Source: Chamaecrista fasciculata (taxonomy: Eukaryota > Streptophyta > Magnoliopsida > Fabales > Fabaceae). Taken from it: a stretch of DNA of 64,000 nucleotides. Below are positions 1 through 9,946 of this stretch, one piece after another. The notes beneath the pieces were generated by a model. It was not told the DNA's origin. It made no database searches and saw only the letters and a program-made list of their open reading frames with translations. Location: contig QANZ01042269.1 of assembly GCA_003254925.1 (NCBI GenBank), positions 10,281 to 74,280 on the forward strand. The letters are read 5' to 3'. Numbering within the stretch: position 1 is the first letter of the stretch; each line of letters opens with the position of its first letter. Both the position numbers and the translations under genes were made by a program.

Positions 1-1651
1 AATAATTTAAAAATTATTTTAATTAATTAGTTTATAAATTAAATAATATAAATATTTTAAGATGGGTTTATGGTTGAGTTGGGTCAACCCTTAATTTTAT
101 GGGTCATGACCCACCCATGACCCATTTAGAAAATATAAATGGGTCATAAATGGGTCAATGACCCATTTATAACCCAACCATTTACAACCCAACCCAAAAC
201 CAATCCAACCCAACCATTTGCCACTCCTTTTGAGGATATAAAAGTGAAGAGAATATTGTAACGAGAATAGAAGAAGATTGTAACTTAAAAAATAATTTAA
301 GGATTCAATTGTATATTTTACTCGAAACAAATAAAAGAATATTGGGACTAAAAAAATAACAACATTACAAATGAATAAAAATAATTTTTGTTTAATTAAG
401 TTAATATGAATATATATAATACAATATATAACATTTCTATATATATATTTGAGAATTGAGAATAAGAGAGAGAGGGTGAGAGAGATATAATATAACATAT
501 ATATATATATATAATGTTATTCTATATATATATTTGAGAGAGATGTGTGTGTGTGAAGGAGAGAGAGAGAGAGGTGTAGGTGAAAAAGAAAAAAAAATGA
601 TAAGAAAAGATAGACAGAGAGAGAAAATTATAAGTGTAATAAATGAGGCTATATAAAATTACTATTTTGTCTAATTATTTTTTTATATTTGTATTAGAAT
701 ATAAGTAATTATAAGTATATGGGTAGGGATAATTTAGTAAATGTAAGAGAAAATGAAATGATGTTGTGGATGAGATGATGATTTGAATGAGATAAGATGA
801 GATGAAGGCTCCAACAAACACTCAATCATTACTGTTCATCCAATCCTAAGATGAGATGATGATTGAATGAGATGAGATTGGAATTTGGGAGCTCCCAAAG
901 AGGCCCTACGTTAAAAGTATTTTTTTTCTAATAGAAGTTTGACTTGAGAGTATTGAGGCCTTTTGCTAATACAAAACTAGAGTACTATTGTGCCATACAG
1001 CGCAAGGCAATAAATATCAGTGTATAATAATCTCAAAATAATATCTATAATATATTAATAAATGGATTATCTATTATGTGCCCTACATGTTAAGGGACAT
1101 TAAATGTACATTGAAAATTATAAAAGTAGTCAATCAAATGATTTGCATTAAATAATTTAATTTTTTTAATCTAAAGACAATGCTACCCTTTTAAAGGGTG
1201 TAGGGTTTTAGAGTTTAAGGTTAAGAGTTAAGGTTTAGAATTTTAGGGTTTATGATTTAAAATTTAGGGTTAGAGTTTAAGGGTTAGGGTTAGGGTTTAG
1301 GATTTTACAATTTAGGGTTTAGAATTTAAGGTTAGGGTTTAAGATTTATAAATATAAATATTCTTTATATTTTTTTAATTTTTTTATATAAATAAAATAT
1401 AATTTTAAAATATAATTATTTAATCATATTTTATTAATACCTATAAATTTAAAATATAATTCAGAAGGGCAATATTGTCTTTAAAAAAAATAATAAGAGT
1501 CGTCTATTGTAAATGCATTTTTTACGTCACTTTTACACTTTTCAAAGCATAATTAATGTTTCTTATCATGTACCCTTATTAGAGCACATAATAAAATGAC
1601 CCATAAATAAAAATAATGCCATTTATAAAGATCTTTGCAATAAATTTTCAG
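1..1651. repeat. AT-rich repeat-filled flank, no gene
   Basis: No coding region is supported here. Bases 60-225 carry many direct and inverted copies of an ATGGGTCA/TGACCCAT motif, typical of the ends of plant DNA transposons. Bases 430-600 hold (TA)n, (GT)n and (GA)n simple repeats. Bases 740-905 contain repeated GATGAGATGA-type sequence ending in a CTCCCAAAGAGGCCC stretch that resembles a MITE terminus, but I could not pair it with a left end. Bases 1195-1355 are degenerate TTTAGGG-like repeats. The missing first exon of the chalcone-synthase-like gene downstream is not recognisable here. Confidence 0.6.
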
Positions 1652-2631
1652 GCAAAAAGACAATGATCAAGAAGCGATACATGTTGTTAACGGAAGAGAT
1701 TCTAAACATATGCGAGTACATGGCACTATCACTGGATACAAGACAAGATATGGTTGCGGTGGAAGTTCCAAAGTTAGGAAAAGAGGCCGCCACCAAAGCC
1801 ATAGAAGAATGGGGTCAACCTAAGTCAAAGATCACTCACCTCATTTTTTGTACCATTAGTGGTGTGGATATGCCCGGTGCTGATTATCAACTCACCAAAC
1901 TCCTTGGCCTCAGTTCCTCTGTTAAGCGTTACATGATGTACCAATTAGGTTGCTACGCTGGTGGCACAGTTCTTCGTTTGGCCAAGGACTTAGCTGAAAA
2001 CAATAAAGGTTCTCGCATCCTCGCTGTTTGCTCTGAGATTAGTGCCGTCACTTTTCGTGGGCCCAGCAACACCGATTTTGGAAGCCTCATCGCTCAAGCC
2101 TTATTTGGAGATGGTGTGGCTGCTATCATCATTGGTTCAGACCCACTTCCTGAAATTGAGAAGCCTTTGTTCGAGCTTGTATGGACAACCCAAACCATCC
2201 TTCCAGACAGTGAGAAAGCCATTGAGGGACATCTTCGTGAGGTGGGGTCCACATTCCATTTGCTCAAAGACGTTCCCGATATTATCTCCAAGAATATTGA
2301 GAAGGCTTTGGTTGAGGCTTTTCAACCATTGGGGATATCTGATTATAACTCAATCTTTTGGGTTGCTCATTGTGGTGGGCCTGCTATTCTTGACCAGGTT
2401 GAGGTCAAGTTAGGATTAAAGCCTGAAAAGATGAGAGCAAGTAGACACGTGCTGAGTTAGTATGGAAACATGTTGAGTGCATGTGTATTGTTCACTTTGG
2501 ATGAGATGAGAAGAGAGTCTACTAAAAATGGGCTCAAAACCACGGGCGAAGGGCTTGAGTGGGGAGTGTTGCTCGGGTTTGGGCCTGGGATCACTGTTGA
2601 GACTGTTGTGCTCCACAGTGTGGCTATTTAA
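1652..2631 (+). pseudogene. Chalcone synthase-like (type III polyketide synthase) pseudogene, exon 2
   Basis: The reading frame matches the large second exon of chalcone synthase, the enzyme that makes naringenin chalcone from p-coumaroyl-CoA and three malonyl-CoA. It begins after an AG acceptor at 1650-1651, at the usual place where the family intron splits a Cys codon. The active-site Cys (YQLGCYAGG) and His (WVAHCGG) are present, and the C-terminal GFGPG signature lies at about 2576-2590. A TAG at 2458-2460 replaces the Glu codon of the normal LSEYGNM motif, so translation stops just before the catalytic Asn. The frame then continues unbroken to TAA at 2629-2631. Other active-site positions differ from alfalfa CHS2 as I remember it: Thr132 is Ile, Gln162 is Leu, Thr194 is Ser, and HPGG is HCGG. 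No exon 1 is visible upstream. It is most likely a recently inactivated duplicate. Confidence 0.88.
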
Positions 2632-3439
2632 TTGACTAAGACAGTAAGAGGTGTAAAAGCCCCATCCCCTTTTTCCTCTGCTAGGGTTTTCACCCAAGGC
2701 GACAACTCCTCCCCCGTTCTTTATTCTTTCTTCTTTCTTTCCTCTATTCTTAGTAGGAGTGTCTATCCCTTCTTTTAGCGAAGGAGTTCTTCTCTCAAGT
2801 AGTGAGAGTTGTTCTTTTTTGGATGCTTATCTGGAAGACTTCAAATCTACTACCAGATGAAGCAATATGGTGGTGGAGAACTGGTCTTCAGAGAAGATTA
2901 CAAGATTTGGCGAAATCCGTGAAGATCAACGCAACAAATGAAAAATCAGAATGGTATTTGGTGGTGGTTTCTGCTCAATCAATGTCTGGTTGGAGTCATA
3001 TGTTTTTCTAATAAATGTGATTTTGCTAGTTAGTTCTTTCCTTGTTATTTAGTTTGGTGTTGATCTATTGTATGAATCTCTTCCCCTTGTGTGTTGCTTT
3101 GGGTTAGTTTTTTTTCTTCCATCATGTCTTAGATCTGGTTATCCTGTGGAGCGTAGACCTAGAGTGTATATTGTTTTCTCCTTTTGTCTACTTGGTCTCT
3201 CAGTACCGTCAACGTGAAGCTAGTTTGTGATGATGTATTTTCTAGGATTTACCCTACTCTAACAAAGAAAAAAAAGCCTGTAAGAGGCAGAGCCCAACTC
3301 TATCTATTTGTTGTTGCATTATGGTCATATTACACTTTTTTAATTCTTCCCTCCAGAACTATTTTGGGCTTCTTTATTTTACATCGCCTCTTTTTGTTGT
3401 AAACCGTTCATGTATCTGCTTAATTATATATGATGCTAA
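2632..3439. other. Intergenic, unidentified
   Basis: This follows the CHS-like pseudogene. Bases 2640-3010 are less AT-rich than their surroundings and contain a short open frame (2802-3011), but no family is recognisable, there is no clear splice context, and it may be a retroelement leader or a gene fragment. I see nothing else in it. Confidence 0.3.
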
Positions 3440-3735
3440 ATAAAATGTAATGTTACATCGTTTTTTTATGTAAGAAAAGAGAAAAAGTTTATTATCATTT
3501 CTTATATAAAAGACAAAAGAATTCATTTGCCAATCAACAGTATTATAATTCTTGGACAACGTAATAAAACATTGTGAAGAACTATACAATGCTTCATTTG
3601 GTGCTCATACCAGAAATTATGATTTATGAACTTTCGTAATCTAATTTCAAATTATTCCCCTGCCTGCCTAGATGGCTAAAATGAATAGGCACTTCAAATG
3701 CTGCCATCAAAACTGGGGTGCACATATAGATCAGA
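3440..3735 (-). repeat. Inverted copy of the 3' flank of the first ANKRD13-like gene
   Basis: The reverse complement of this stretch matches 8135-8415 almost throughout. Shared blocks include CACCCCAGTTTTGATGGC, GTTCATAAATCATAATTT and TTTTCTCTTTTC, with small indels. The matching segment lies just 3' of the ANKRD13-like gene at 5222-7744, so that gene is flanked by two inverted copies of its own 3' flank. Confidence 0.85.
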
Positions 3736-4468
3736 TTTCAACATGTAATAGTGTTAGATAGGAAGAATGTTTCTATGTTTATCTCTATTTTCTCATACTT
3801 TTTTTTTAATAACACTAAGGTTTCAACTTTCAAGACATAGATTTTTTTTAAAAGGTCCTTGCAAATACACCAAAAAGGTCCTTGCAAATACACCTATTAT
3901 GTAATATTATGTATTTAAAATTGAAAAATAGATATATTATAAACGAACATTATAAATTTTCAAATAGAAGTATTAATAATAGCACTTGCATATGTGCTGT
4001 GATGACTAGAAAACAATGAATGGTCCACTCAGTTTCTTTCCTATTGTTGCACCCAATTTTTGTGCACCATCACAAAAGCCCTATTTTGAGGGATCTAATT
4101 GCCGAATGGAATAAAAAGTGAATGATGGAGTAAACTTAGAAATTCTTCAGAAAAAAAATCATACCTTCAATTTTTATGGCTTGATTTGAGAGAATTTGGT
4201 GGCTTTTCTTGTTACCTTGATGTTCAGGCATCACTAATTTATAATAATATTTTACATTTTCTTTTTGTAGTTTTTCTTCCTTATTTTTTTTTTCATTAAA
4301 TTTTATCTATTCAATTTTTTTTCAACTTTTTTTCTTGAATTCTCGTCATAGAATTTTGCTGCTCACAATCATTGTTTGATCTGGGTTCATACGGACCTTT
4401 TTTTTTCATTTAATCTTGGACTCTTGCTAGGGTCAGAGAGGAAGCAGAAAGAAGTAAACAGAAGAAAG

Positions 4469-5132
4469 GTAATAATCTTTTGGTCAAAGTTCATTTTGGT
4501 CCTAAATGTATGACCTAATGTTCATTTGGTCCATTATGTTTCAAAATGTTCAAATTGTTCTTAAATGTTGGCAAAATGATTCATTTTACTCCTAAATCTT
4601 GGTAAAATATTTTATTTTGGTCCAAAACTATTGAATTTGGTCATATTTCTCTCGTCTCTCATTTCCATTTCAAAATACTTATTAAGAGGAACTCGTAGCT
4701 CTGATATCATCTCATTCGAATTTGAAACGAGAGAAATATAATCAACTCTATTTGTTTGACCATAAAATGAAAGGTCTAATTTTAGGACCGAATTGACGTC
4801 ATTTGCTGACGGCCCCAACTAGATAGAAAAAGTACTATTCGAGAACAATACGTAGCTCTATACTCGTCGTGTTTGAACTTGAAACAAGTCATATTCAATA
4901 GTTGGGACTAAAATGAAACATTTTGCAAACATTTAGGACCAATTTAAACATTTTAAAACATGAAAGACCAAAATGAACATTAGAGCATAAATCTAGGACC
5001 AAATTAACCCTTTAACCTAATCTTTTTCTCTCTGCGCTAAGTTTGACCCAGAATCCCATTCTTTCTGCTTCTAATGTTTTTTTAGCTCAATCTCTTTGAT
5101 TTGTTGATTTCCTCTGATTTTTCAGTCCTCAG
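4469..5132 (+). other. 5' leader intron of ANKRD13-like copy 1
   Basis: The donor GGTAATAATC at 4469 and the acceptor near CCTCAG at 5132 correspond to a GGTAACCATC donor (12577) and TTCTCAG acceptor (12453) in the leader of copy 2. The copy 2 intron is 125 bp. This one is 664 bp, and the difference is explained by a 536-bp transposon plus its 9-bp target duplication. The leader exon ends at 4468, and a short second leader segment precedes the ATG at 5222. Confidence 0.7.
4482..5017. mobile_element. Non-autonomous Mutator-like element, 536 bp
   Basis: The element has terminal inverted repeats of about 120 bp: the left end starts GGTCAAAGTTCATTTTGG and the inverted right end starts GGTTAAAGGGTTAATTTGG. 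A 9-bp direct duplication, TAATCTTTT, lies at 4473-4481 and 5018-5026. Long inverted repeats with a 9-bp duplication are typical of Mutator-like elements. It has no coding capacity. It is inserted a few bases after the splice donor of the leader intron of ANKRD13-like copy 1 and is absent from copy 2. Confidence 0.85.
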
Positions 5133-5221
5133 TCAAGTTCTGGATTTCGACGATTGAATTCATTTGACCTCTAATGACTATCAATTAGTGTGGGTTGGTG
5201 TCTTGTACGTACTCGTCAAGA

Positions 5222-7744
5222 ATGGCGGATTTTGATGTTTCGAAATATGCTCATAGTTCTGTGCACAAGGCGTTGGTGTTGAAGGATTATACTGGTCTCA
5301 AAGAGATATTTGCAAATCTCCCTCGACTTAATAACCCATACGAGATTCGTAGTGAGGCTGAATCGATAATCGAGGAAGAAAAGGCTTCGTCTATTTCTGC
5401 TGTACTTGATTATCGTGATGTTCCGAATCGCGACACTCCTCTTCACTTAGCTGCTAAACTTGGCGATGAAAAAGCCACAGAAATGCTTATGATTGCTGGG
5501 GCAAATAAAAACTTGAAGAACAAACAAGGATGGAGCGCTCTTTCAGAAGCTATCGTCAATAAACAAGATAAAATAGGGTTGATGATGGTTCGGCATTCTT
5601 GGAGACATTTTGAAGAAAAATGGCATAGAAGATTGCCTCGATATATAGCTACAATGCAAAGGATGAAAGACTTTTACATGGAGATTACATTCCATTTTGA
5701 GAGCTCTGTGATTCCTTTCATCTCAAGGATTGCTCCCTCAGATACTTATAAAATTTGGAAAAGAGGTGGTAATATGAGGGCAGATATGACTTTGGCTGGT
5801 TTTGATGGTTTAAAAATCAAGAGGTCAGATCAGAGCCTTCTTTTCCTTGGTGATGGTTTAGCAGATGGGAAGAAACCACCTGGGTCACTTTGTATTGTGT
5901 TTCATAAGGATAAGAAGGTATATGTTTCTCCACCTCCTGGTACACAACCAACTGAAAGAGAGATAAGGCAAAGATTCAATAAAAAATGTCAGGATTCAAT
6001 AATGAAGATTGGAATTGATGTGACTCAAGCATTTCTTGTTCCCCAATTGACATGGAGACGAAAGGAGAGAAAAGAGATGGTGGGGCCATGGAAAGCTAAG
6101 GTCTATGAAATGCACAATGTGAATGTAAGTGTTAAATCAAAAAGGGGTCATGTAGCTAAAACAGATGATAAGTTGTCTGGCGTTCAAAATAAGAAAGAGG
6201 ATAAAGAAATACAGGAGATTTTGACAGAGGAAGAAAGGAAGCAATTGGAAGATGCACTTGCCCAGAACATGGATTCATTGGAATCGAATAATGAAGATGA
6301 GTCTGATCTTAAGAAGGGAGAAAAAAAAGATAAAAAGGGACGTGGACGCAAAGAGAAAGAGAATAAGAAGGGAAAACACATTAAAACACCTTCTGCAGAT
6401 TCTGATGGAAGCTGTTTAGATAAGGAAGAAAGAAGTGAGAGTGAGTTTAAGCGAGGAATGAGGCCTGTTCTTTGGCTTTCTCCAAACTTTCCATTGGAGG
6501 TTGAAGATTTGTTGCCATTGCTTGACATTCTTGCAGATAAAGTGAAAGCTGTTCGTCGTTTAAGGGAACTTCTTACCACAAAACTTCCTAAAGAAACCTT
6601 TCCTGTCAAGGTATGCACTATTCATTATTTTTTTTTCGTTTCAAATATTCTCTGCATTTGTATATTTGGTTTAAAATTGATGTAAATAAGTTCATTTGGC
6701 TGTTTCCACCATGTTTTCACTTTTCAATTATCATTAGTCATTACAAATACAAACTATAGCTAATTAAGATTGTTCCTTTTAAAAATATTATAATGTCCAT
6801 AGTTTGTCTATCTATGGGTAGATAACAAGCTTTTTATTATCTAGAAAGAGGACATGTTTCTGAAATCTGGAGAGTGGAATGAATTATATTAGAAAAAAAC
6901 GCAGGAGATCCACAAGTTCAAGCCTAAAAGTTGCCATGAGAGATTGATTGGTTTTTATCAATGCTTATTGCCTCTAAAGAGCATGAAGTCAACATTAACA
7001 ATTTATAGCATATTTATGATTATCTCTGTCACTTTTAATCGTAAAATAGCATAAAGAAAGAAAGTGTTTATATTTATTCTTAAGTTAAATCCTTAAATCC
7101 CAAGATCCTTCTTTCTTACAACTTGAGTATGTCTTCTTGTATATCTCTTTATATAAAAACACAAATACACACTCCAATAGCTAATTGAAACTCTCAAATA
7201 CAGCTCTTTATAGATGCTAGTGTAAGATCATTATGTATAGGGAAACAGTTTGACGAAATTTTTTTTTGTATAGGCAATATTGGACCTTCTTTGAATTAAG
7301 GCCATTGAAAATGTTCAATTCTTATGTTTCCAATTTTAATTATGTTCATTGGTTTCATTATCTTTGGAAGAATTTGTTATTTATTTTATTGATATATGAA
7401 CACAGGATTATAAGTTTTCCATTGCCTTTGACATTCAGGTTGCAATTCCTGTGGTTCCTACAGTTAGAGTGTTGATTTCCTTTACCAAGTTTGAAGAATT
7501 GCCCCCAGTGGATGAGTTTTCATCAGCTCCTTCGAGTCCTACTTCAGATCAGGAGAACCCTGTAGAGAATCAATCCCAATCCGAATCATCTTCTTGGTTT
7601 CAGTGGATAAAGGCTAACCCTAGTTCATCTGATTCTAAGACAGATGAAATTCAGGACCCTTTTGCTATTCCCTCTGATTATGCTTGGATTTCTGCCAATG
7701 CCAAGCCAAAGAAGGCCAAAACAAAGAAGACCGAAAAGTCATAA
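5222..7744 (+). CDS. ANKRD13-like protein, copy 1 (ankyrin repeats + GPCR-chaperone domain)
   Basis: Two coding exons, 5222-6610 and 7439-7744, are joined in phase 0 and encode about 564 residues. The start is the ATG of MADFDVSKYAHS; the in-frame extension upstream has no ATG. Residues about 69-128 form two ankyrin repeats (DTPLHLAAKLGD, GWSALSEA). From about residue 138 comes the conserved plant ANKRD13/GPCR-chaperone domain (FHFESSVIPFISRIAPSD, KIWKRGGNMRADMTLAGFDG). A charged Lys/Glu-rich linker contains a degenerate ubiquitin-interacting motif (EEERKQLEDALAQNMDSLE, with Asn in place of the usual Ser). The C-terminal exon ends in a Lys-rich tail. Animal ANKRD13 proteins bind ubiquitinated membrane cargo; the plant role is not established. 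It is the + strand member of a three-gene cluster, with a transposon in its 5' leader intron. Confidence 0.88.
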
Positions 7745-7861
7745 CTAGTAAGATGCAGCCTGAGTGTACAGCAGATTCTGATTAGGAATAGGAAAATGAA
7801 TATTGTGACACTGAACTCAACCAATACTCCAAGAATGAATCATATATTGATGTTATCATTT
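7745..7861 (+). other. 3' UTR/flank of ANKRD13-like copy 1
   Basis: This is the short stretch between the stop codon and the first 3' transposon. No clear polyadenylation signal is decisive; it contains AT-rich sequence only. Confidence 0.3.
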
Positions 7862-8028
7862 GAGTAAACTAACAACTCAATCCTTGAAAGATCAATGTAT
7901 TGACAGCTTGATCGTTAAAAAACTGAACTACACAGTTTAGTCATTGAAATAACCAAACGGTATACCCGTTAGTTCAAAGACTGAGTTATTGACTCAGTGA
8001 TCTTATCTTTCAAATTGTTAGTTTGCTC
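7862..8028. mobile_element. Miniature Mutator-like element, 167 bp
   Basis: The termini GAGTAAACTAACAA and TTGTTAGTTTGCTC are inverted repeats. They are flanked by the perfect 9-bp duplication TTATCATTT (7853-7861 and 8029-8037). The interior is non-coding. The terminus is nearly the same as that of the 2.6-kb element at 41524-44156, so they may share a transposase source. It lies about 120 bp after the stop codon of ANKRD13-like copy 1, probably within its 3' UTR or flank. Confidence 0.85.
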
Positions 8029-8134
8029 TTATCATTTCACATAGGAAGGAGTGACCCTCTATTTAGGGATAAATGTGATTTACTATTATGGTGGGTAGAG
8101 CGTAAGGGAGAAGAATACTGTTGCCACGAATCTA

Positions 8135-8415
8135 GTTTATGTACACCCCAGTTTTGATGGCAGCATTTGAAGTTGTCTATCCATTTTAGTCATCTTGGAG
8201 GAAGGCAGGCAGTGGAATGATATGGAACTAGATTACTAAAGTTCGTAAATCATAATTTTGGGACTCAGATGAAGAATTGTATAGTTTTCACAATGTTTAA
8301 TTACGTTGCCAAAGGAAAATTTTAGTTGATTGATAGAAGAATTCCTTTGTTACATCTATAGAAAATGATAAGATCCTTTTCTCTTTTCTAATTTTCTTAC
8401 ATAAAAAATAATTTG
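8135..8415 (+). repeat. 3' flank segment duplicated in inverted orientation at 3440-3735
   Basis: This is the partner of the inverted repeat at 3440-3735 and has the same blocks in reverse complement. The two copies bracket the ANKRD13-like gene at 5222-7744. Confidence 0.85.
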
Positions 8416-9659
8416 TTTTGTTTTTAATTTTTTACTTCCATCTACCTTCATTTCCATTAAAACAATATTCTACAACTAAACTAGTGAGCTGAAGAAATTT
8501 ATCTATTTCTCGTTACTTCTTCCCTGGGTGATAATTGTTGTGTTGTTTGGGGTTAAATTGACATTAACTCTTCGTGCTCAATTTCAATGCTTAATTCTTC
8601 AGGTTAATAATATGGTGACACAACAATACGGTAAAGGTGATCCACACACAGGGTCCACATACAGGGGCAGGAGTAGTGGATGCAATTCCAGACTTGCAAA
8701 AAAGGATGTAACGTTTTGGCCAGAAAAAAATATAGGATGTAACCTTAAATTTATTTAGCATCATAAGTAAGCAAATACATGAACGGCTTACAACAAACAA
8801 AGGCAATGAAAAATAAAAAGGCCCAATTTAGGTAGAAAAGTTGAGGAAAGAAAAGTACATGGCCAAAATGCTAAAACAAACAAATAGGTCTGGCTTCTAC
8901 CTCTTTCGTTAGTTAATTAAACAACCACACTGTAGAGAAAAACTGTGTCAATGTGAGCCCAGGCTCAAACCCGAACAACATAAATCAGTGGAATGATACA
9001 ATATCTGATTCTTGCTACAATATTCAAAATTGAAAAGAGAGAAATTATTAAAAGAAAAGGTGAGTTTAACCATTTCGTCCTGAGTTTAACTATTGGGAGT
9101 TTGGGACGGTATATATAAAAGTTTAACCATTAAAACTATTTTTTGATAATTTAACTTCTAAAAAAAATTAGGGTATTTAAAGTTTTTTTTATGACTTATC
9201 AGCCTTATTCCTTAGTACATATGTTATTATCCAAGAAGATCAAAATTTATTTAATATTTAAAAAAAAATTAGGGTTTTCTATTTTCAATCTATAACCCAA
9301 TGTATTCTTAATATAGGCGATTATTGTCATCTTTTCTACAAAATTTTTCGTCGTATCCATTAAATATCTATATAAAAGTTTATTAAAAAACAACCAGTTT
9401 TCCCTAAAAAAAATACCGAGATAAACAGCCCTATGCATAGTGTTCACTGTTCAGTTAACCAAAGCGGAAACGCCAGCGAATTTTGTAAGAAACTACAATC
9501 AGACAAACGAAAGTTGGCTTGAGATTGAAACTGTTGTTAATGGCTGACCGACCACATATATTGAAGAGTCAACGAATCTATGGTTTATACTTAAAATGTT
9601 TAGCAAATGAAGCAAGAATCGCAATATATTTTGATAAATCTCAATGACGATTAACCACA
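8416..9659. other. Intergenic; lower part is the duplicated 3' flank of ANKRD13-like copy 2
   Basis: Bases 8416-9100 hold nothing I recognise. Bases about 9150-9659 match the 3' flank of copy 3 (about 13050-13995): both have an AAATTAGG...TATTTAAAG...TTTATGACTTA block, AGATAAACAGCCC, GAAAGTTGGCTTGAGATTGA and ATCTATGGTTTATACTT. This shows that the two minus-strand genes arose by tandem duplication including their 3' flanks. Confidence 0.6.
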
Positions 9660-9946
9660 TTAACACATAAAAGGATCATTCAAGTTGCTGAACAACTATA
9701 AATACTAAAGTGCAAGTACTTCTAAGCTACTGAAAATTCTTACTAAGTGTTGTGTGTTCTTATTCTATTCTTTCAAGTTTACTACTCAATATATGTGATC
9801 AAAATCTCTGTGGTGTAATTATCTGTTTCCTTATCTTCTTAAACTTCCTTTTTTGTTTAACTAAAGAAAAATTTATAAGGAACCAATTTCCAAAAGAAAA
9901 CATAAACTGGAAAAAAAATTTAAAATTCAATTCACCTCCTTCCAAG
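9660..9946 (+). mobile_element. LTR-retrotransposon fragment (U5-like end)
   Basis: This segment interrupts the match between the 3' ends of ANKRD13-like copies 2 and 3. It has a CTATAAATAC TATA-like box, a TCTCTGTGGTGTAATT stretch and ends AAATTCAATTCACCTCCTT, which resembles the 3' end of plant Copia LTRs just before the primer-binding site. No primer-binding site or target duplication is visible, so the exact left boundary is uncertain. Its right end supplies the last codons and stop of copy 2. Confidence 0.5.

Noticed and set aside
2802..3402. Short open frames after the CHS-like pseudogene
   Set aside because: No homology, splice structure or conserved motif is recognisable, so a gene call is not supported.
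4612..4818. Minus-strand open frame between 4612 and 4818
   Set aside because: It lies wholly inside the non-autonomous Mutator-like element and has no family features.
5195..5221. N-terminal extension of the ANKRD13-like copies upstream of MADFDV
   Set aside because: No ATG begins the extension (TTG or GTG only), and the conserved start in all copies is the MADFDV/MAGIDA Met.
6184..6618. Antisense open frames over the ANKRD13-like linker (also 10936-11250 and 15819-16082)
   Set aside because: They are shadows of the Lys/Glu-rich coding strand, appear at the same place in all three paralogues, and have no independent support.
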